Assembly: GCF_000820845.2 (NCBI RefSeq) | Contig: NZ_CBXV010000004.1 | Coordinates: forward strand, 532,649 to 596,648 | Direction: 5' to 3' | Length of the DNA: 64,000 bases | Origin: Pyrinomonas methylaliphatogenes | GTDB lineage: Bacteria; Acidobacteriota; Blastocatellia; Pyrinomonadales; Pyrinomonadaceae | Shown: piece after piece, positions 54,985 through 63,575 of the stretch | Position numbering within the stretch: position 1 is the stretch's first letter | Layout: each line of letters starts with the position of its first letter | Notes under the pieces: generated by a model | Seen by the model: only the letters and a program-made list of their open reading frames with translations | Databases searched by the model: none | Told to the model about the DNA's origin: nothing | Made by a program: the position numbers and the translations under genes

Positions 54985-55334
54985 CGCACGCTGGTTTCAA
55001 GCTTCCGCCGCGCTTCGGCTAAACGCTGATAGAACATCGGATCTGCATCGCGAGCCGCTTGGCGCTTCGCTGTGTATTCAGCTCGGCGTCGTTCCAAGTA
55101 AGCATCGATCTCGGTTTGATGAGCCAAATAAAATGTCAATGCACCGTAGACGTGCTCAAGCGTCAAGACGGGAAAGCTCTGCGCGATCGATTCTGCCGAC
55201 TGCCCATTCCAGTAAGCATATTTCAAGGTTAGGGGAGCGACGATGATGAAAGAGTACATTGAACAGCGCGATGGGACATATTGGGTCGCAGGCAGCCGCG
55301 TTTCGCTCGATTCGCTCGTTACCGTTCGTTATGC
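54981..55334 (-). pseudogene. DUF433 antitoxin whose 5' end is inverted
   Basis: On the minus strand the body reads 'YAYWNGQSAESIAQSFPVLT' and 'LEHVYGALTFYLAHQTEIDA' to 54981, but its upstream sequence is not DUF433. The missing N-terminus lies on the plus strand at 55243-55330: GGGGAG, ATG, 'MMKEYIEQRDGTYWVAGSR' and 'VSLDSLVTVR'. Flipping the segment between GCATA (55216-55220) and TATGC (55330-55334) rebuilds 'SLDSLVTVRYAYWNGQSAES', a normal DUF433 junction. So a roughly 115-bp inversion has separated start and body. Confidence 0.8.
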
Positions 55335-55688
55335 CATCAACAAGGGACAAAGGACATCTCGATCCATTGCCCAGTTCGGTAAATCGAATTATGTGCGGCT
55401 ATCTCCAAGAGAGAAGATAAGCGACAGTTACGTCCGAGTGATCGATTTGTTCGCCGCTTTCGATTAATTGAAGAATCAGCATTATAGATCTCCGAAAGGA
55501 GAGTTTATCAAGAAGGCGAGCAGCGTTCGACCGCGAACTTTCCTTAGATGTCTTTCGAACGTACCTTGATAGCAAGGCGATGAGCGATGGTGGCGAAGGG
55601 GATCAAGCGAGGCGGATGCGTGCGACGCGAGCTAGAAGCGTCGCAGAAGTAAAGCGAGCGACATATAATCACCGCAATCAACCGTGGT
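55335..55688. other. Intergenic region before the RHS fragment cluster
   Basis: Contains what was probably the upstream region of the inverted antitoxin module. No gene is recognised. Confidence 0.4.
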
Positions 55689-56087
55689 GTGATTGCAGGT
55701 GTGGAGGCGGCGGGGAACGTCGGCTTCTGGTATGACGAGTGTGATAATCGGGTGTGGATGGAGGACGGGATGGGGCGAGTGGATTACGAGTACGATGTGC
55801 TGGGGCGGTTGGTGGCCGAGACGCGGTATTTCAGCGAGCTGAACGGGAGTTACACGTTGCAGTACGGCTACGATCTAGCAGGGGAATTGACGTCGATTAC
55901 TAACCCGTGGGGAGTGGTAGTGGGTTACAGTCGGGATCAGGCTGGGCAAGTGGTGGCTGAGGTGAGGAACTGGGGATATGGCTGGAGTTGGAGCAGGGGG
56001 TATGTCTATTGGCCTGGTGGGGAGTTGCTGGCGATTCAAGCCGGGGGAGTGAAGTGGGTGCACCGAGATCCAGTGGTGAAGAGGTGA
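55689..56087 (+). pseudogene. RHS-repeat fragment (internal repeats)
   Basis: 132 codons of RHS YD repeats without an RHS N-terminus: 'NRVWMEDGMGRVDYEYDVLG', 'LQYGYDLAGELTSITNPWGV', 'VVGYSRDQAGQVV' and 'VYWPGGELLAIQAGGVKWVH'. It stops at TGA 5 nt before the next frame; removing one T at about 56085 would fuse it to the tail-bearing part. The first ~87 nt of the repeat region are nearly identical to the RHS fragment at 63.6 kb. Confidence 0.75.
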
Positions 56088-56091
56088 GCGG

Positions 56092-57102
56092 TTGACGGAC
56101 GAAGCGGGGAATGTGGTGGCGGTGGTGGAGTTGGATCCGTGGGGCGGAGAGACGGACAGAAGTGTGAACCAGAGGCAGCAACCGTACCTGTACACGAGTT
56201 ACGAGCGGGATGGGGACGGGGTGGATCAGGCGCTGATGAGGAGCTACCATGGGTGGTGGACGCGGTTCAACGAGCCGGATCCATGGGAAGGGAGTTATGA
56301 CCTGACGGATCCGCAATCGTTCAACCGGTACACTTATGTGCAGAACGATCCGGTGAACTTCACCGATCCGAGTGGGTTATTGCGGGTTGCGGTGGTGGTC
56401 AACTGTCGGACGAACTGGGTGTGGAAGGAGCACGTGGAGGGAGGTGGCGATTGGTACGACAAGGGCGAGGTGTGCGAGTTGATGGTGATCGAGGTCGGTG
56501 GTGGTGAGATTGGCGGCGGCGGAGGCGGCACTCCTGGTAGACCAGATGAGATTAACTTCTTCAAAGCGCCGCCACTCTATGAAGAATGTGCCAAGCACAT
56601 TTCTGGTGTTCCGCTACCGTCAGCTCAAGCTACAGCGGCTATCCTTGCCACATCGTGTTTAGAGGGTGTTGATCCGACACTCTTGGCCGCGACATGGTTA
56701 CTAGAATCTAGCTTTGACTTCGCTCCCATGAGCAATCCGAACGATTACACCCCAGGTAATCAGGACGTTGGGCCTATGCAGATTAATTATCGAACATGGG
56801 CGGGCTCGTCGCTTTTGAACGGGTTGGGAGTGAACAACATCTTTGGGTCGGTGACGGGACTAACAGTCGGATCTCAGTTCTTCGATGGTGATCCGACAGC
56901 GAATCTACGCGCTGGAGCACGCATCTTGAAGAGCTATGAAGGCGCGGGACGTGCTAATGCAGCTGGATATTACCGCACTGGTCGAGGTGGGTTCTTGAAA
57001 GGGCCTAAAGGTCGCGCTGAGTTCAATGCCCGCCGAAATCTCTTCAACAAGATAGCACCTGCTTTTGATAACTTCTTCAAATGTTTGCGAGGTGGCAAGT
57101 AA
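56092..57102 (+). CDS. RHS core end with a lytic-transglycosylase/lysozyme-like toxin tail
   Basis: 336 residues from a TTG that is probably not the native start. Residues 1-97 are the end of an RHS core ('RYTYVQNDPVNFTDPSGLL'); then comes the Cys-containing hinge and Gly linker ('GGGEIGGGGGGTPG'). The tail from about 150 has the lysozyme-like signature E205 in 'TWLLESSFDFAP' and 'DVGPMQINYRTW' (225-236), as in soluble lytic transglycosylases. It would cut peptidoglycan in the periplasm of a rival cell. The hinge DNA is almost identical to that of the complete RHS gene. Confidence 0.75.
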   Translation: MTDEAGNVVAVVELDPWGGETDRSVNQRQQPYLYTSYERDGDGVDQALMRSYHGWWTRFNEPDPWEGSYDLTDPQSFNRYTYVQNDPVNFTDPSGLLRVAVVVNCRTNWVWKEHVEGGGDWYDKGEVCELMVIEVGGGEIGGGGGGTPGRPDEINFFKAPPLYEECAKHISGVPLPSAQATAAILATSCLEGVDPTLLAATWLLESSFDFAPMSNPNDYTPGNQDVGPMQINYRTWAGSSLLNGLGVNNIFGSVTGLTVGSQFFDGDPTANLRAGARILKSYEGAGRANAAGYYRTGRGGFLKGPKGRAEFNARRNLFNKIAPAFDNFFKCLRGGK

Positions 57103-57115
57103 GGGATAAGTTCAC

Positions 57116-57823
57116 ATGCACCAAGAGAATTTCGCGAGGTTATGGTCAGTGTTCGGATTGTTGTTGATAACGGCCGCCTGTTCTGTCGTCGAGAGGGGCA
57201 CGAATGCATCCTCGTCACAAATCCCTTCGGCGTTTGTGCGACAAAAGGAAAATCCTTCGCATAAGGGTTCGATTCGTGCTATTGACTTTCGTAATTTTAC
57301 CTATCCTTGGGTGGTGGAGTTGGTTGATCCTGCTAAGCCTAACGAGACTTTTACTTTGCGGAATGGAGAGCGACCTGAGACTCGGGACGAGAGAGGTTTT
57401 GTCAATGAGATGGGGATTTTCTTGCAAAACATCAGTTACGCTGATGTTACAGGCGATGGGGAGGAAGAGGCCATAATCGTTCTTAGTGTTTTAACTGGAG
57501 GTTCTGCAATACCGCATTGCGTGTACATCTACACGTTGCAGGATGATAATCCCAAGCTTCTATGGGCGTTTTCGACTGGGGATCGCGCTGATGGTGGACT
57601 GCGGTGTGTATACGCTGATCGAGGCGAACTTGTTGTGGAGTTGTATGGGAGAGGGAGAGTGGTCGGGAAGCAGGCGAAGTCACTAGAAGATCAGATAGGT
57701 TTATGTTGTCCGAAGTTCTTCACTCGCACGCGATATCGTTGGCAAGGTCGAGCTTTTCAGCAGGTGGGAGAAGCGGTTACCCTGCCACAAAATCACGGCT
57801 CACCGCTTGTGACATGTCCTTGA
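57116..57823 (+). CDS. Lipoprotein, putative periplasmic immunity to the RHS transglycosylase tail
   Basis: 235 residues, 13 nt after the toxin stop. The signal ends in the lipobox 'LITAAC'. The mature domain has 'YADVTGDGEEEAIIVLSVLT', an FG-GAP/VCBS-like turn, and paired Cys residues ('HCVYIY', 'RCVYAD', 'CCPKFF'). A toxin acting on the cell wall should be met by an exported inhibitor, so position and export fit immunity. No known lysozyme-inhibitor family is recognised. Confidence 0.65.
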   Translation: MHQENFARLWSVFGLLLITAACSVVERGTNASSSQIPSAFVRQKENPSHKGSIRAIDFRNFTYPWVVELVDPAKPNETFTLRNGERPETRDERGFVNEMGIFLQNISYADVTGDGEEEAIIVLSVLTGGSAIPHCVYIYTLQDDNPKLLWAFSTGDRADGGLRCVYADRGELVVELYGRGRVVGKQAKSLEDQIGLCCPKFFTRTRYRWQGRAFQQVGEAVTLPQNHGSPLVTCP

Positions 57824-57957
57824 ATCATCAGAGTGAAGACGGTTGTCATAGTGTGTCATAGTGGCGGAGGGAAAACGGGGCCAACCTTGCTGGATGCCAG
57901 ACATTAGCCACGCGCAGAGCACTGAATTTATAGCATAAGCGCTACGCCAGAGGGCAG

Positions 57958-58320
57958 GTGCGCTACAGCAACTTGCAACTGCGAGAGCACGCAGAGCAAG
58001 GATTGATGCGCTTTGGCTTTGGTGGCAGACAATGGTTTAGTAATGCTAACAACAATGACTTTCTCCTTCAACCAGGAGAGTTGGTTGAGCGACTAGGATT
58101 GAGATGTCCGCCTATATCTACCACTGAAATGTCACCAGGCGCCGAGCTGAGTTTGATTGGAGGAGGTGGTGGGAATGACAGTATCGGCAGTGGCTTTGGT
58201 GGGGGTTATCCGTGGTGGTGGTATTCGCTGTGGGCGTTTGTTGCTTGGGTTAGTTCAATCGGGGAGGAGGACGGGCATGTGGAAGTCATCGGTTTCAAAC
58301 CGGAGAAGATCGTCGAGTAG
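57958..58320 (+). CDS. Unknown small protein, possibly an orphan toxin tail
   Basis: 120 residues from a GTG without a clear ribosome site. 'LREHAEQGLMRFGFGGRQWF' is followed by a Gly-rich part ('SLIGGGGGNDSIGSGFGGGY') and a Trp-rich hydrophobic stretch ('PWWWYSLWAFVAWVSSIG'). It lies between two presumed immunity genes in the RHS cassette cluster and is directly coupled to the next gene. May be a truncated toxin tip. Confidence 0.4.
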   Translation: MRYSNLQLREHAEQGLMRFGFGGRQWFSNANNNDFLLQPGELVERLGLRCPPISTTEMSPGAELSLIGGGGGNDSIGSGFGGGYPWWWYSLWAFVAWVSSIGEEDGHVEVIGFKPEKIVE

Positions 58321-58326
58321 GGGGAT

Positions 58327-58905
58327 GTGATGCTGGCTTTTGGAAGGAATCTGTTGAGCATCGTTTTGTTGCTGATAATCGTAGCCCCATCCGCTTCGCC
58401 GCAACGTCGCGCGTCGCAACGTGCTAGGGATTGCACGTTTGCGCAGGATCTGCGTTACGTTAAAGAGGCCAAGGACAGAGCGCAACTTGCAGTGGATTAC
58501 GAGCGCGTCGCAAAGTTCAAGCTGGCATCACGCAAGACGACTTATCGTTTTGGTGAGATGATCAGCGTTGACTTAGCGATTTTGAATGTGGACTCGAATC
58601 CGATCTTCTTGATGATTCCTTCGTCCGTTGTCGTCAGGTTATTGGCTTATGATGCCAACGGCAAGGAAGTGAGAGTCGGAGAGTACTTTGTATATCAACT
58701 TGGGATCAGCGCTGAGATGTATGAACTAGTTGAGCCAGATGGGTTGGTGACCGGCTCTTTGAATCTACTCATAGGTTGTGACGAGCGCGATGCCTTTGTA
58801 AAAGCAGCTTCAGAACTCACCAATAAGATAGTAGAAAGCCGGCCAGTATCTGACTTTAGACTACTGAATTACGAGAGGTTTGAGCGCAACTTGTTCATTA
58901 CCTAG
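58327..58905 (+). CDS. Secreted protein of unknown function, possible immunity protein
   Basis: 192 residues starting 6 nt after the preceding stop, with GAGTAGGGGG upstream. It has a clear signal peptide ('NLLSIVLLLIIVAPSASPQ') and a mature beta-rich domain ('YRFGEMISVDLAILNVDSNP', 'IPSSVVVRLLAYDANGKEVR'). No family is recognised. A stem-loop (58906-58929, GATGCT/AGCATC) follows the stop and may end the transcript. Confidence 0.55.
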   Translation: MMLAFGRNLLSIVLLLIIVAPSASPQRRASQRARDCTFAQDLRYVKEAKDRAQLAVDYERVAKFKLASRKTTYRFGEMISVDLAILNVDSNPIFLMIPSSVVVRLLAYDANGKEVRVGEYFVYQLGISAEMYELVEPDGLVTGSLNLLIGCDERDAFVKAASELTNKIVESRPVSDFRLLNYERFERNLFIT

Positions 58906-59146
58906 GGTGATGCTTGTTTGAGCATCCCTCGTCCTGGTACATACAGCATCATGGCGGAAATAAGGAACGAGCACGTAGTTGGATCACCTTGTGAGCCAGG
59001 TGTAAGGACTGCGGTAGGTACGATTCGGAGTACGCCATTGAAGATCAGTGTGATTGAATAGAGTGATTCATGGCGTGAGTGATAGACCGCTGACGATCCA
59101 GGGAGATGTCCTTTGTGGGGATCTCTATAGGGAAAAGTTCGAGGCG

Positions 59147-59567
59147 GACGTGCCAGCGGTTGACGGACGAGGCGGGGAATGTGGTGGCGGTGGTGGAGTT
59201 GGATCCGTGGGGCGGGGAGACAGAGAGGAGCGAGAACCCACGGTATCATCCGTATGTGTATGGGGAGTATGAGCGGGATGGGAATTGGAGCGATCAGGCG
59301 CAGCGGAGGGTGTATCACGGGTGGTATTCGCGGTTCTATCAGCCGGATCCGTGGGATGGGAGTTACGATCTGACGGATCCGCAGTCGTTCGACCGGTGCA
59401 CTTATGTGCAGAACGATCCGGTGAACTTCACCGATCCGAGTGGGTTGTTTGCGCTAAACAGGGAATACTTCGAGGCGATGGAGGCGTTGTGGGAGTTATG
59501 GATGTTCGGGATGCAAATGAACCAGCGGTTGATGCAGCCGTTAGCAATCAAATCCCACGCCATGTGA
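59147..59567 (+). pseudogene. RHS core-end fragment leading into a SleB-like tail
   Basis: Begins at the same RHS point as the fragment at 56.09 kb ('LTDEAGNVVAVVELDPWGGE') and runs through 'DPWDGSYDLTDPQSFDRCTY' to 'NFTDPSGLFALNREYFEAME'. It stops at 59567. Deleting one A from the AAA at 59550-59552 continues it as 'NPTPCDVRIPDDSNLRAAIG' into the hydrolase tail below. No native start is present. Confidence 0.7.
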
Positions 59568-59572
59568 TGTTA

Positions 59573-60072
59573 GGATTCCTGATGATTCAAATCTCCGTGC
59601 AGCCATTGGTACGATATTAGGTGAGGCCACCCCACGAAGTTACATAGGCATGCGCCAGTACAGGGATGGTGACACTTACGGGCGACCGACTGGCGAAGTC
59701 ATCACTGAAGAAAATCTTTATACGGAGGCAGTCCTGATGGCCAGTGTCATTGTGAATCGGGCCAATAGGAGCGGGCAGTCATTACAAGATGTCGTTTCTG
59801 CCAGAGGGCAGTTCCTCGGGTACAGCAGAGGGATGAACATCCTCAACTCTGGCAACTTTGGCGTTAATGGGAGTGCTGAATGCGAGAGACTCCGCACTGC
59901 CGTGAGGGCGGTTAGTGAAGTGCTTCAAAATGGGGTCGTCAACGATTCAATCTTTAACTGGCGGGGAGTAATGCAAGAGAGGCTAGTCAGAAAAGGAGGT
60001 AGAATGATTATTCAGAGATTCATTCGGAGGCAAGGCAATGCTATACGCGCCGCATATACGGATTTCTTTTGA
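59573..60072 (+). CDS. SleB-like cell-wall hydrolase domain (RHS toxin tail, out of frame with its core)
   Basis: Frame open from the RHS shift point; an ATG at 59650 is the first methionine, but the catalytic region begins earlier. 'LRAAIGTILGEATPRSYIG' carries the expected Glu of SleB-type hydrolases, followed by 'TEAVLMASVIVNRANRSGQS', 'LQDVVSARGQFLGYS' and a basic C-terminus. Predicted to cleave peptidoglycan. With the RHS fragment just upstream it forms a second wall-targeting effector, now split by a one-base shift. Confidence 0.65.
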
Positions 60073-60101
60073 TCATTTCTTTTGATCTAGGAGGCGCAAT
60101 C

Positions 60102-61238
60102 ATGGGCGGACGAAGATTTGACAAGGGGGGCGGTCGGTCCGGACCTTGTTTTGTTTTAGTTATACTAATAGTCTGTTTGTCACTAACAACTTCGAGACCG
60201 ATATCTACATCCTTCCAGTCAAGGATACGAAAGGTCAGCGGACTCCCCCAACCCCGCAGTGATGGTCGCCACTTAATACAATTCACGGATACGCAGGAGG
60301 GATGGCTTGCCGATAACAAGAATCTGTGGCGGACGACGGATGGGGGAATGAGCTGGAAGCTGGTTTACTCGATTAGCCAACGTTCTCTCAACTCAATAAT
60401 GGGTTTTCAGTTTGTCGATTCCCGCAACGGTTTTCTCAGGACATCAGGCTGGCTTCTCAAAACTGAGGATGGCGGGTGTACTTGGAGACGACTTCATACG
60501 CCTTTTGATTTTCCTCAGGATCAGCTACTAGATCTCAGCTTTTTGGCAGGTGGCAAGGTAGGGTGGGTTGTTGGTGGGATCTATCGCCCGATCACGCGCA
60601 AAGAGTTGGAGCAACATCCCTATCCCAATTATGCAATAGGCACTTTGCCGAACGATACAGAGGCTGTACTTGAAGGAGTTGTTTTTCACACGGATGATGG
60701 CGGTAGGACTTGGCATGAGCAAATTCGCACTCGTGATGTGCACATATTTTTAGGTCTCAGTTTCTTGGATGCAAGGCATGGCGTTGTGCTCGGCGATCTA
60801 GACGTCTTCTACACGAGAGATGGTGGTCGATCTTGGCACCCTATTGAGTTCAGGGATGATTGTGTCGATCAGAACTTCATGACTGTCTTCGAGGAGCATC
60901 CAGTGGATGTATATTTTGTCGGTTCTGGTACAGGCTGGGTAAGTTACACAGGCGGATATATGGCTAAGAGTGAAGATGGGGGGCAGACATGGTGTGACCT
61001 GCTACATCTGGGAGGAACTTGGCCTAACTCTTCTGATAATTTCTTCCAGAAGATTCGCTTCATTAATCAGAAACATGGCTTTGGGTTAGATGTTGATGGC
61101 GCTTTGTATGAGACAAGGGATGGTGGAGCAACTTGGGTTAAGATCAACGCAAACATAAGGTTTGAGGATATCTACCTTTTCGATGCTAATCACATATGGG
61201 CGGTCGCTGACGAAGGTTTGTTCCGCATTGTGCCTTAA
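60102..61238 (+). CDS. Exported YCF48/BNR-type beta-propeller protein
   Basis: 378 residues; ATG chosen after AGGAGGCG. A signal segment ('CFVLVILIVCLSLTTSRP') is followed by repeated propeller motifs: 'LWRTTDGGMSWKLVY', 'LLKTEDGGCTWRRLH', 'VFHTDDGGRTWHEQI', 'VFYTRDGGRSWHPIE', 'MAKSEDGGQTWCDLL' and 'LYETRDGGATWVKIN'. This is the DGGxTW signature of YCF48/sortilin-type blades. It follows the SleB-like tail by 30 nt, so it may be its exported immunity partner, though such propellers are also common as unrelated secreted proteins. Confidence 0.75.
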   Translation: MGGRRFDKGGGRSGPCFVLVILIVCLSLTTSRPISTSFQSRIRKVSGLPQPRSDGRHLIQFTDTQEGWLADNKNLWRTTDGGMSWKLVYSISQRSLNSIMGFQFVDSRNGFLRTSGWLLKTEDGGCTWRRLHTPFDFPQDQLLDLSFLAGGKVGWVVGGIYRPITRKELEQHPYPNYAIGTLPNDTEAVLEGVVFHTDDGGRTWHEQIRTRDVHIFLGLSFLDARHGVVLGDLDVFYTRDGGRSWHPIEFRDDCVDQNFMTVFEEHPVDVYFVGSGTGWVSYTGGYMAKSEDGGQTWCDLLHLGGTWPNSSDNFFQKIRFINQKHGFGLDVDGALYETRDGGATWVKINANIRFEDIYLFDANHIWAVADEGLFRIVP

Positions 61239-61281
61239 CGTAAGTTTTGTAGGAGGCTGAAGCTCAAAGCAGGCGACGGAG

Positions 61282-62085
61282 ATGCAACGCATGGCCGAAG
61301 TGCCTCTTTGTGAATCGGGGCTGCCGTATGCGCGCCGGTCACTCAGCAAATTGAGCGCGTATTTGATCAAACAGCGCGTGGTCAAAACGATCAGCCGTGA
61401 GCACTTGGCGCAAGTGCTCAAAGGCGGGTGGCTTCTTGTACCGTGTCCAACGCAAGATCATCAGCCAAAATTCCCAGCGGCAGTTGATCTTGAGCCATCT
61501 GCGGGCTGTGCAGCGGCATCTGCCCAAGAACGATGTTCTGTGGTTCTTCGATGTCCGATCGATCCCTGTCAAAGCGTATGGGGGCGTCGCTTCACCTCCG
61601 CTAAGCGGTTAGTCTTGGCACGCCACCAAAAGACGAGAGGCTGGTGTTATCTCTTTCTGTTCTATGATGTCGGCAGCAACGAAGCCCATTAGGCCTTCTT
61701 CCCAGGGAAGAGTTCTCTCTTCGTCTGTCGGTTCATGCGCCAGATACGATGCCGGCATCAAAATCAAGGCGTGTAGATGGCCTTGAATCGAGATCAGGCC
61801 CGTCACTGTAAGTCACGTCAGACCCGGCGCGTGATGCGAGGACGCAAGCCGCATTTGATCAGCTTGCCCAAAGTCAGCTCGGACGACAACCCGGTGGAAA
61901 CGATCTTCAGTGATATTCAACATATGATTTTGGACAACAGTGATGATGCTGGAACTCGCGCCACGCAATGCTGCCGTAGTGCTCATCTGCGCGGACGCAA
62001 TCGGTGCGACGATCGCTCTATCCAGATCACCTATCTTGGCAATATCCACAAGCATCAGTGGACAAATTCTCACATCAATTACTGG
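61282..62085 (+). pseudogene. IS630-like transposase remnant
   Basis: Pieces in alternating frames: 'YARRSLSKLSAYLIKQRVVK', 'TISREHLAQVLK', then 'ILSHLRAVQRHLPKNDVLWF' and 'FDVRSIPVKAYGG' (first catalytic Asp). It continues 'RRFTSAKRLVLARHQKTRGW', a TAG in place of Trp before 'AFFPGKSSLFVCRFMRQI', and finally 'LPKVSSDDNPVETIFSDIQ' (later Asp/Glu). Several shifts and stops. Not the same IS as the copy in modB. Confidence 0.75.
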
Positions 62086-62400
62086 ATGCTATGTTTAAGG
62101 AAAAGGCGTTGTTGTGCAACAGCTAATCATTTGATACTCAGACGGTTTAATCGCCTCGGGACTGAGTCGCGAGGGTTAGAGCGAGGGCGCGCTTGGTATG
62201 CGCTGCAAGCTGTCTGAGCCAGGGCGGTTCTCGTCCGGGTAGGTGGCTCGTTCAGCCAGCATCGGGGCATCGTCGGGGTTGGCCACGGACGGTAGATTGG
62301 CGATCTCGCCGTTTTGTCTTACCAGTTGCGTCACGAGTCTTACCAATGAGTCGATCACTTTGCTTGATCACGACAAGTCTTGATAAAGCGGGCGAAGATT
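62086..62400. other. Intergenic region, nothing recognised
   Basis: Between the transposase remnant and the convergent HEPN gene. No credible gene or repeat was seen. Confidence 0.4.
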
Positions 62401-62796
62401 CTACTCGCTGCTGCTCTTCTTTGATAAGTAGGTTTCTGCAGCTTGGATGAATTCGGCAGCCCAGTGGCAGATGTCTTCCGCCTTTTCCTTGGGGACAGGT
62501 GTTCCTATCTCGTAATCACCGACATTTCGAATGCGATAGGCATCGAGCAACAGGCGATGGAACTTGGGATCGAGCACTCCGGTCTTAGCATACTCCCTGC
62601 CGAATGCTGCGATGACGGCCGCGTGTTTGCTGTACGAGTGACCCAAGGCGAGCAAGAGCGCTTCAGCGACGTAAAACATTGCATAGTAACCTCGCGAAGC
62701 GGCGAAATCATCGTATCCTTCCCGCAGAAGAGTCTGAGCGGCGGCGAGGCTCGCTTTCGCTTTCTCCAGAAGTGCGCGGATCTCTGTTTGGCTCAT
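62401..62796 (-). CDS. HEPN-domain toxin of a HEPN/MNT pair
   Basis: 131 residues. HEPN fold: 'LLEKAKASLAAAQTLLREGY', 'DFAASRGYYAMFYVAEALLL' and 'RIRNVGDYEIG' near the position of the family's Rx4-6H RNase motif; here the His is not evident (RNVGDY). 'EKAEDICHWAAEFIQAAETYL', given in part, closes the domain. It overlaps the nucleotidyltransferase gene by 4 nt and is translated after it. HEPN toxins are RNases neutralised by their MNT partner, which AMPylates them. Confidence 0.85.
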   Translation of the reverse strand: MSQTEIRALLEKAKASLAAAQTLLREGYDDFAASRGYYAMFYVAEALLLALGHSYSKHAAVIAAFGREYAKTGVLDPKFHRLLLDAYRIRNVGDYEIGTPVPKEKAEDICHWAAEFIQAAETYLSKKSSSE

Positions 62797-63140
62797 AGTC
62801 TTATCCCCTCGCGCCGGACGTTCATCAGGAAAGGATTGTTGCGCGATTCGAAATCGCGCCGGGTCACAAACGTGGTCGATAGCACCACATCATATTTTAG
62901 ACTAAGTTCTGCGGAGTCTTTAGAGGTCAGATCGAGCATTTCTGCATAATCGAATGGCTCTTTCATCACACACAACACGTCGATATCAGATCCTTCCGTC
63001 GCGTCTCCACGGGCCTGCGAGCCGTAAAGGACAATCGAATCTAGTTTGTCCCCGAGAAGTTCGACAAGGCGCAGCTGGTACTCAACCAGGATCCCTTGCA
63101 GACGAGCGTCCAAAATCATGTCGTTAGTGCTTACCAGCAT
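62793..63140 (-). CDS. MNT nucleotidyltransferase antitoxin
   Basis: 115 residues. The minimal nucleotidyltransferase motif 'SIVLYGSQARGDATEGSDID' (GSx10DxD) is complete, followed by 'VLCVMKEPFD' and the third acidic strand region 'LKYDVVLSTTFVTRRDFESR'. Pairs with the HEPN gene downstream as a type VII-like toxin-antitoxin system, acting by adding AMP to the toxin. Start could be the ATG at 63140 or a later one at 'MILDARLQ'. Confidence 0.87.
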   Translation of the reverse strand: MLVSTNDMILDARLQGILVEYQLRLVELLGDKLDSIVLYGSQARGDATEGSDIDVLCVMKEPFDYAEMLDLTSKDSAELSLKYDVVLSTTFVTRRDFESRNNPFLMNVRREGIRL

Positions 63141-63575
63141 GGTTGGCGTTTCACCTGTTCGTGTTCTTGTCTTACTTTACTTTGGCGCATGAGTATCATC
63201 GTCTCCGAACCACTAGAGCAAATAGCTTGGGAAGTTGGCCAGTGCCTTCGCGCTTTCTCGACATTGATTTAGAGACCGCCACCTTTGCGATCTTGCGTTA
63301 AAAGCTGCGGCTGAACTCATCTCGCCATGATCGATCTATAGCAGTCGAGAGCTAGACACTTTCTAGAATCCTATGTATCACCTGCTTCGGCACTAAATCA
63401 AGCTGATGATAACTCAGTCGTGCGGTGGACCGCACATCTGAGGTCTGGCTGACGAAGTTTCGTGGCAGGTTTTACACGACTCTTCCGGAAGCGTTCGAGT
63501 GCTTAAACTTAGACCGACATGATCGATGCGGTTAGTCATCGAGTGGCGTGATAGGTAGTGCTGACGCATGTTTTC
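63141..63575. other. Intergenic region before the last RHS fragment
   Basis: About 435 nt with no recognisable gene. It presumably contains the MNT/HEPN promoter. The RHS homology starts abruptly at its right edge. Confidence 0.4.
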
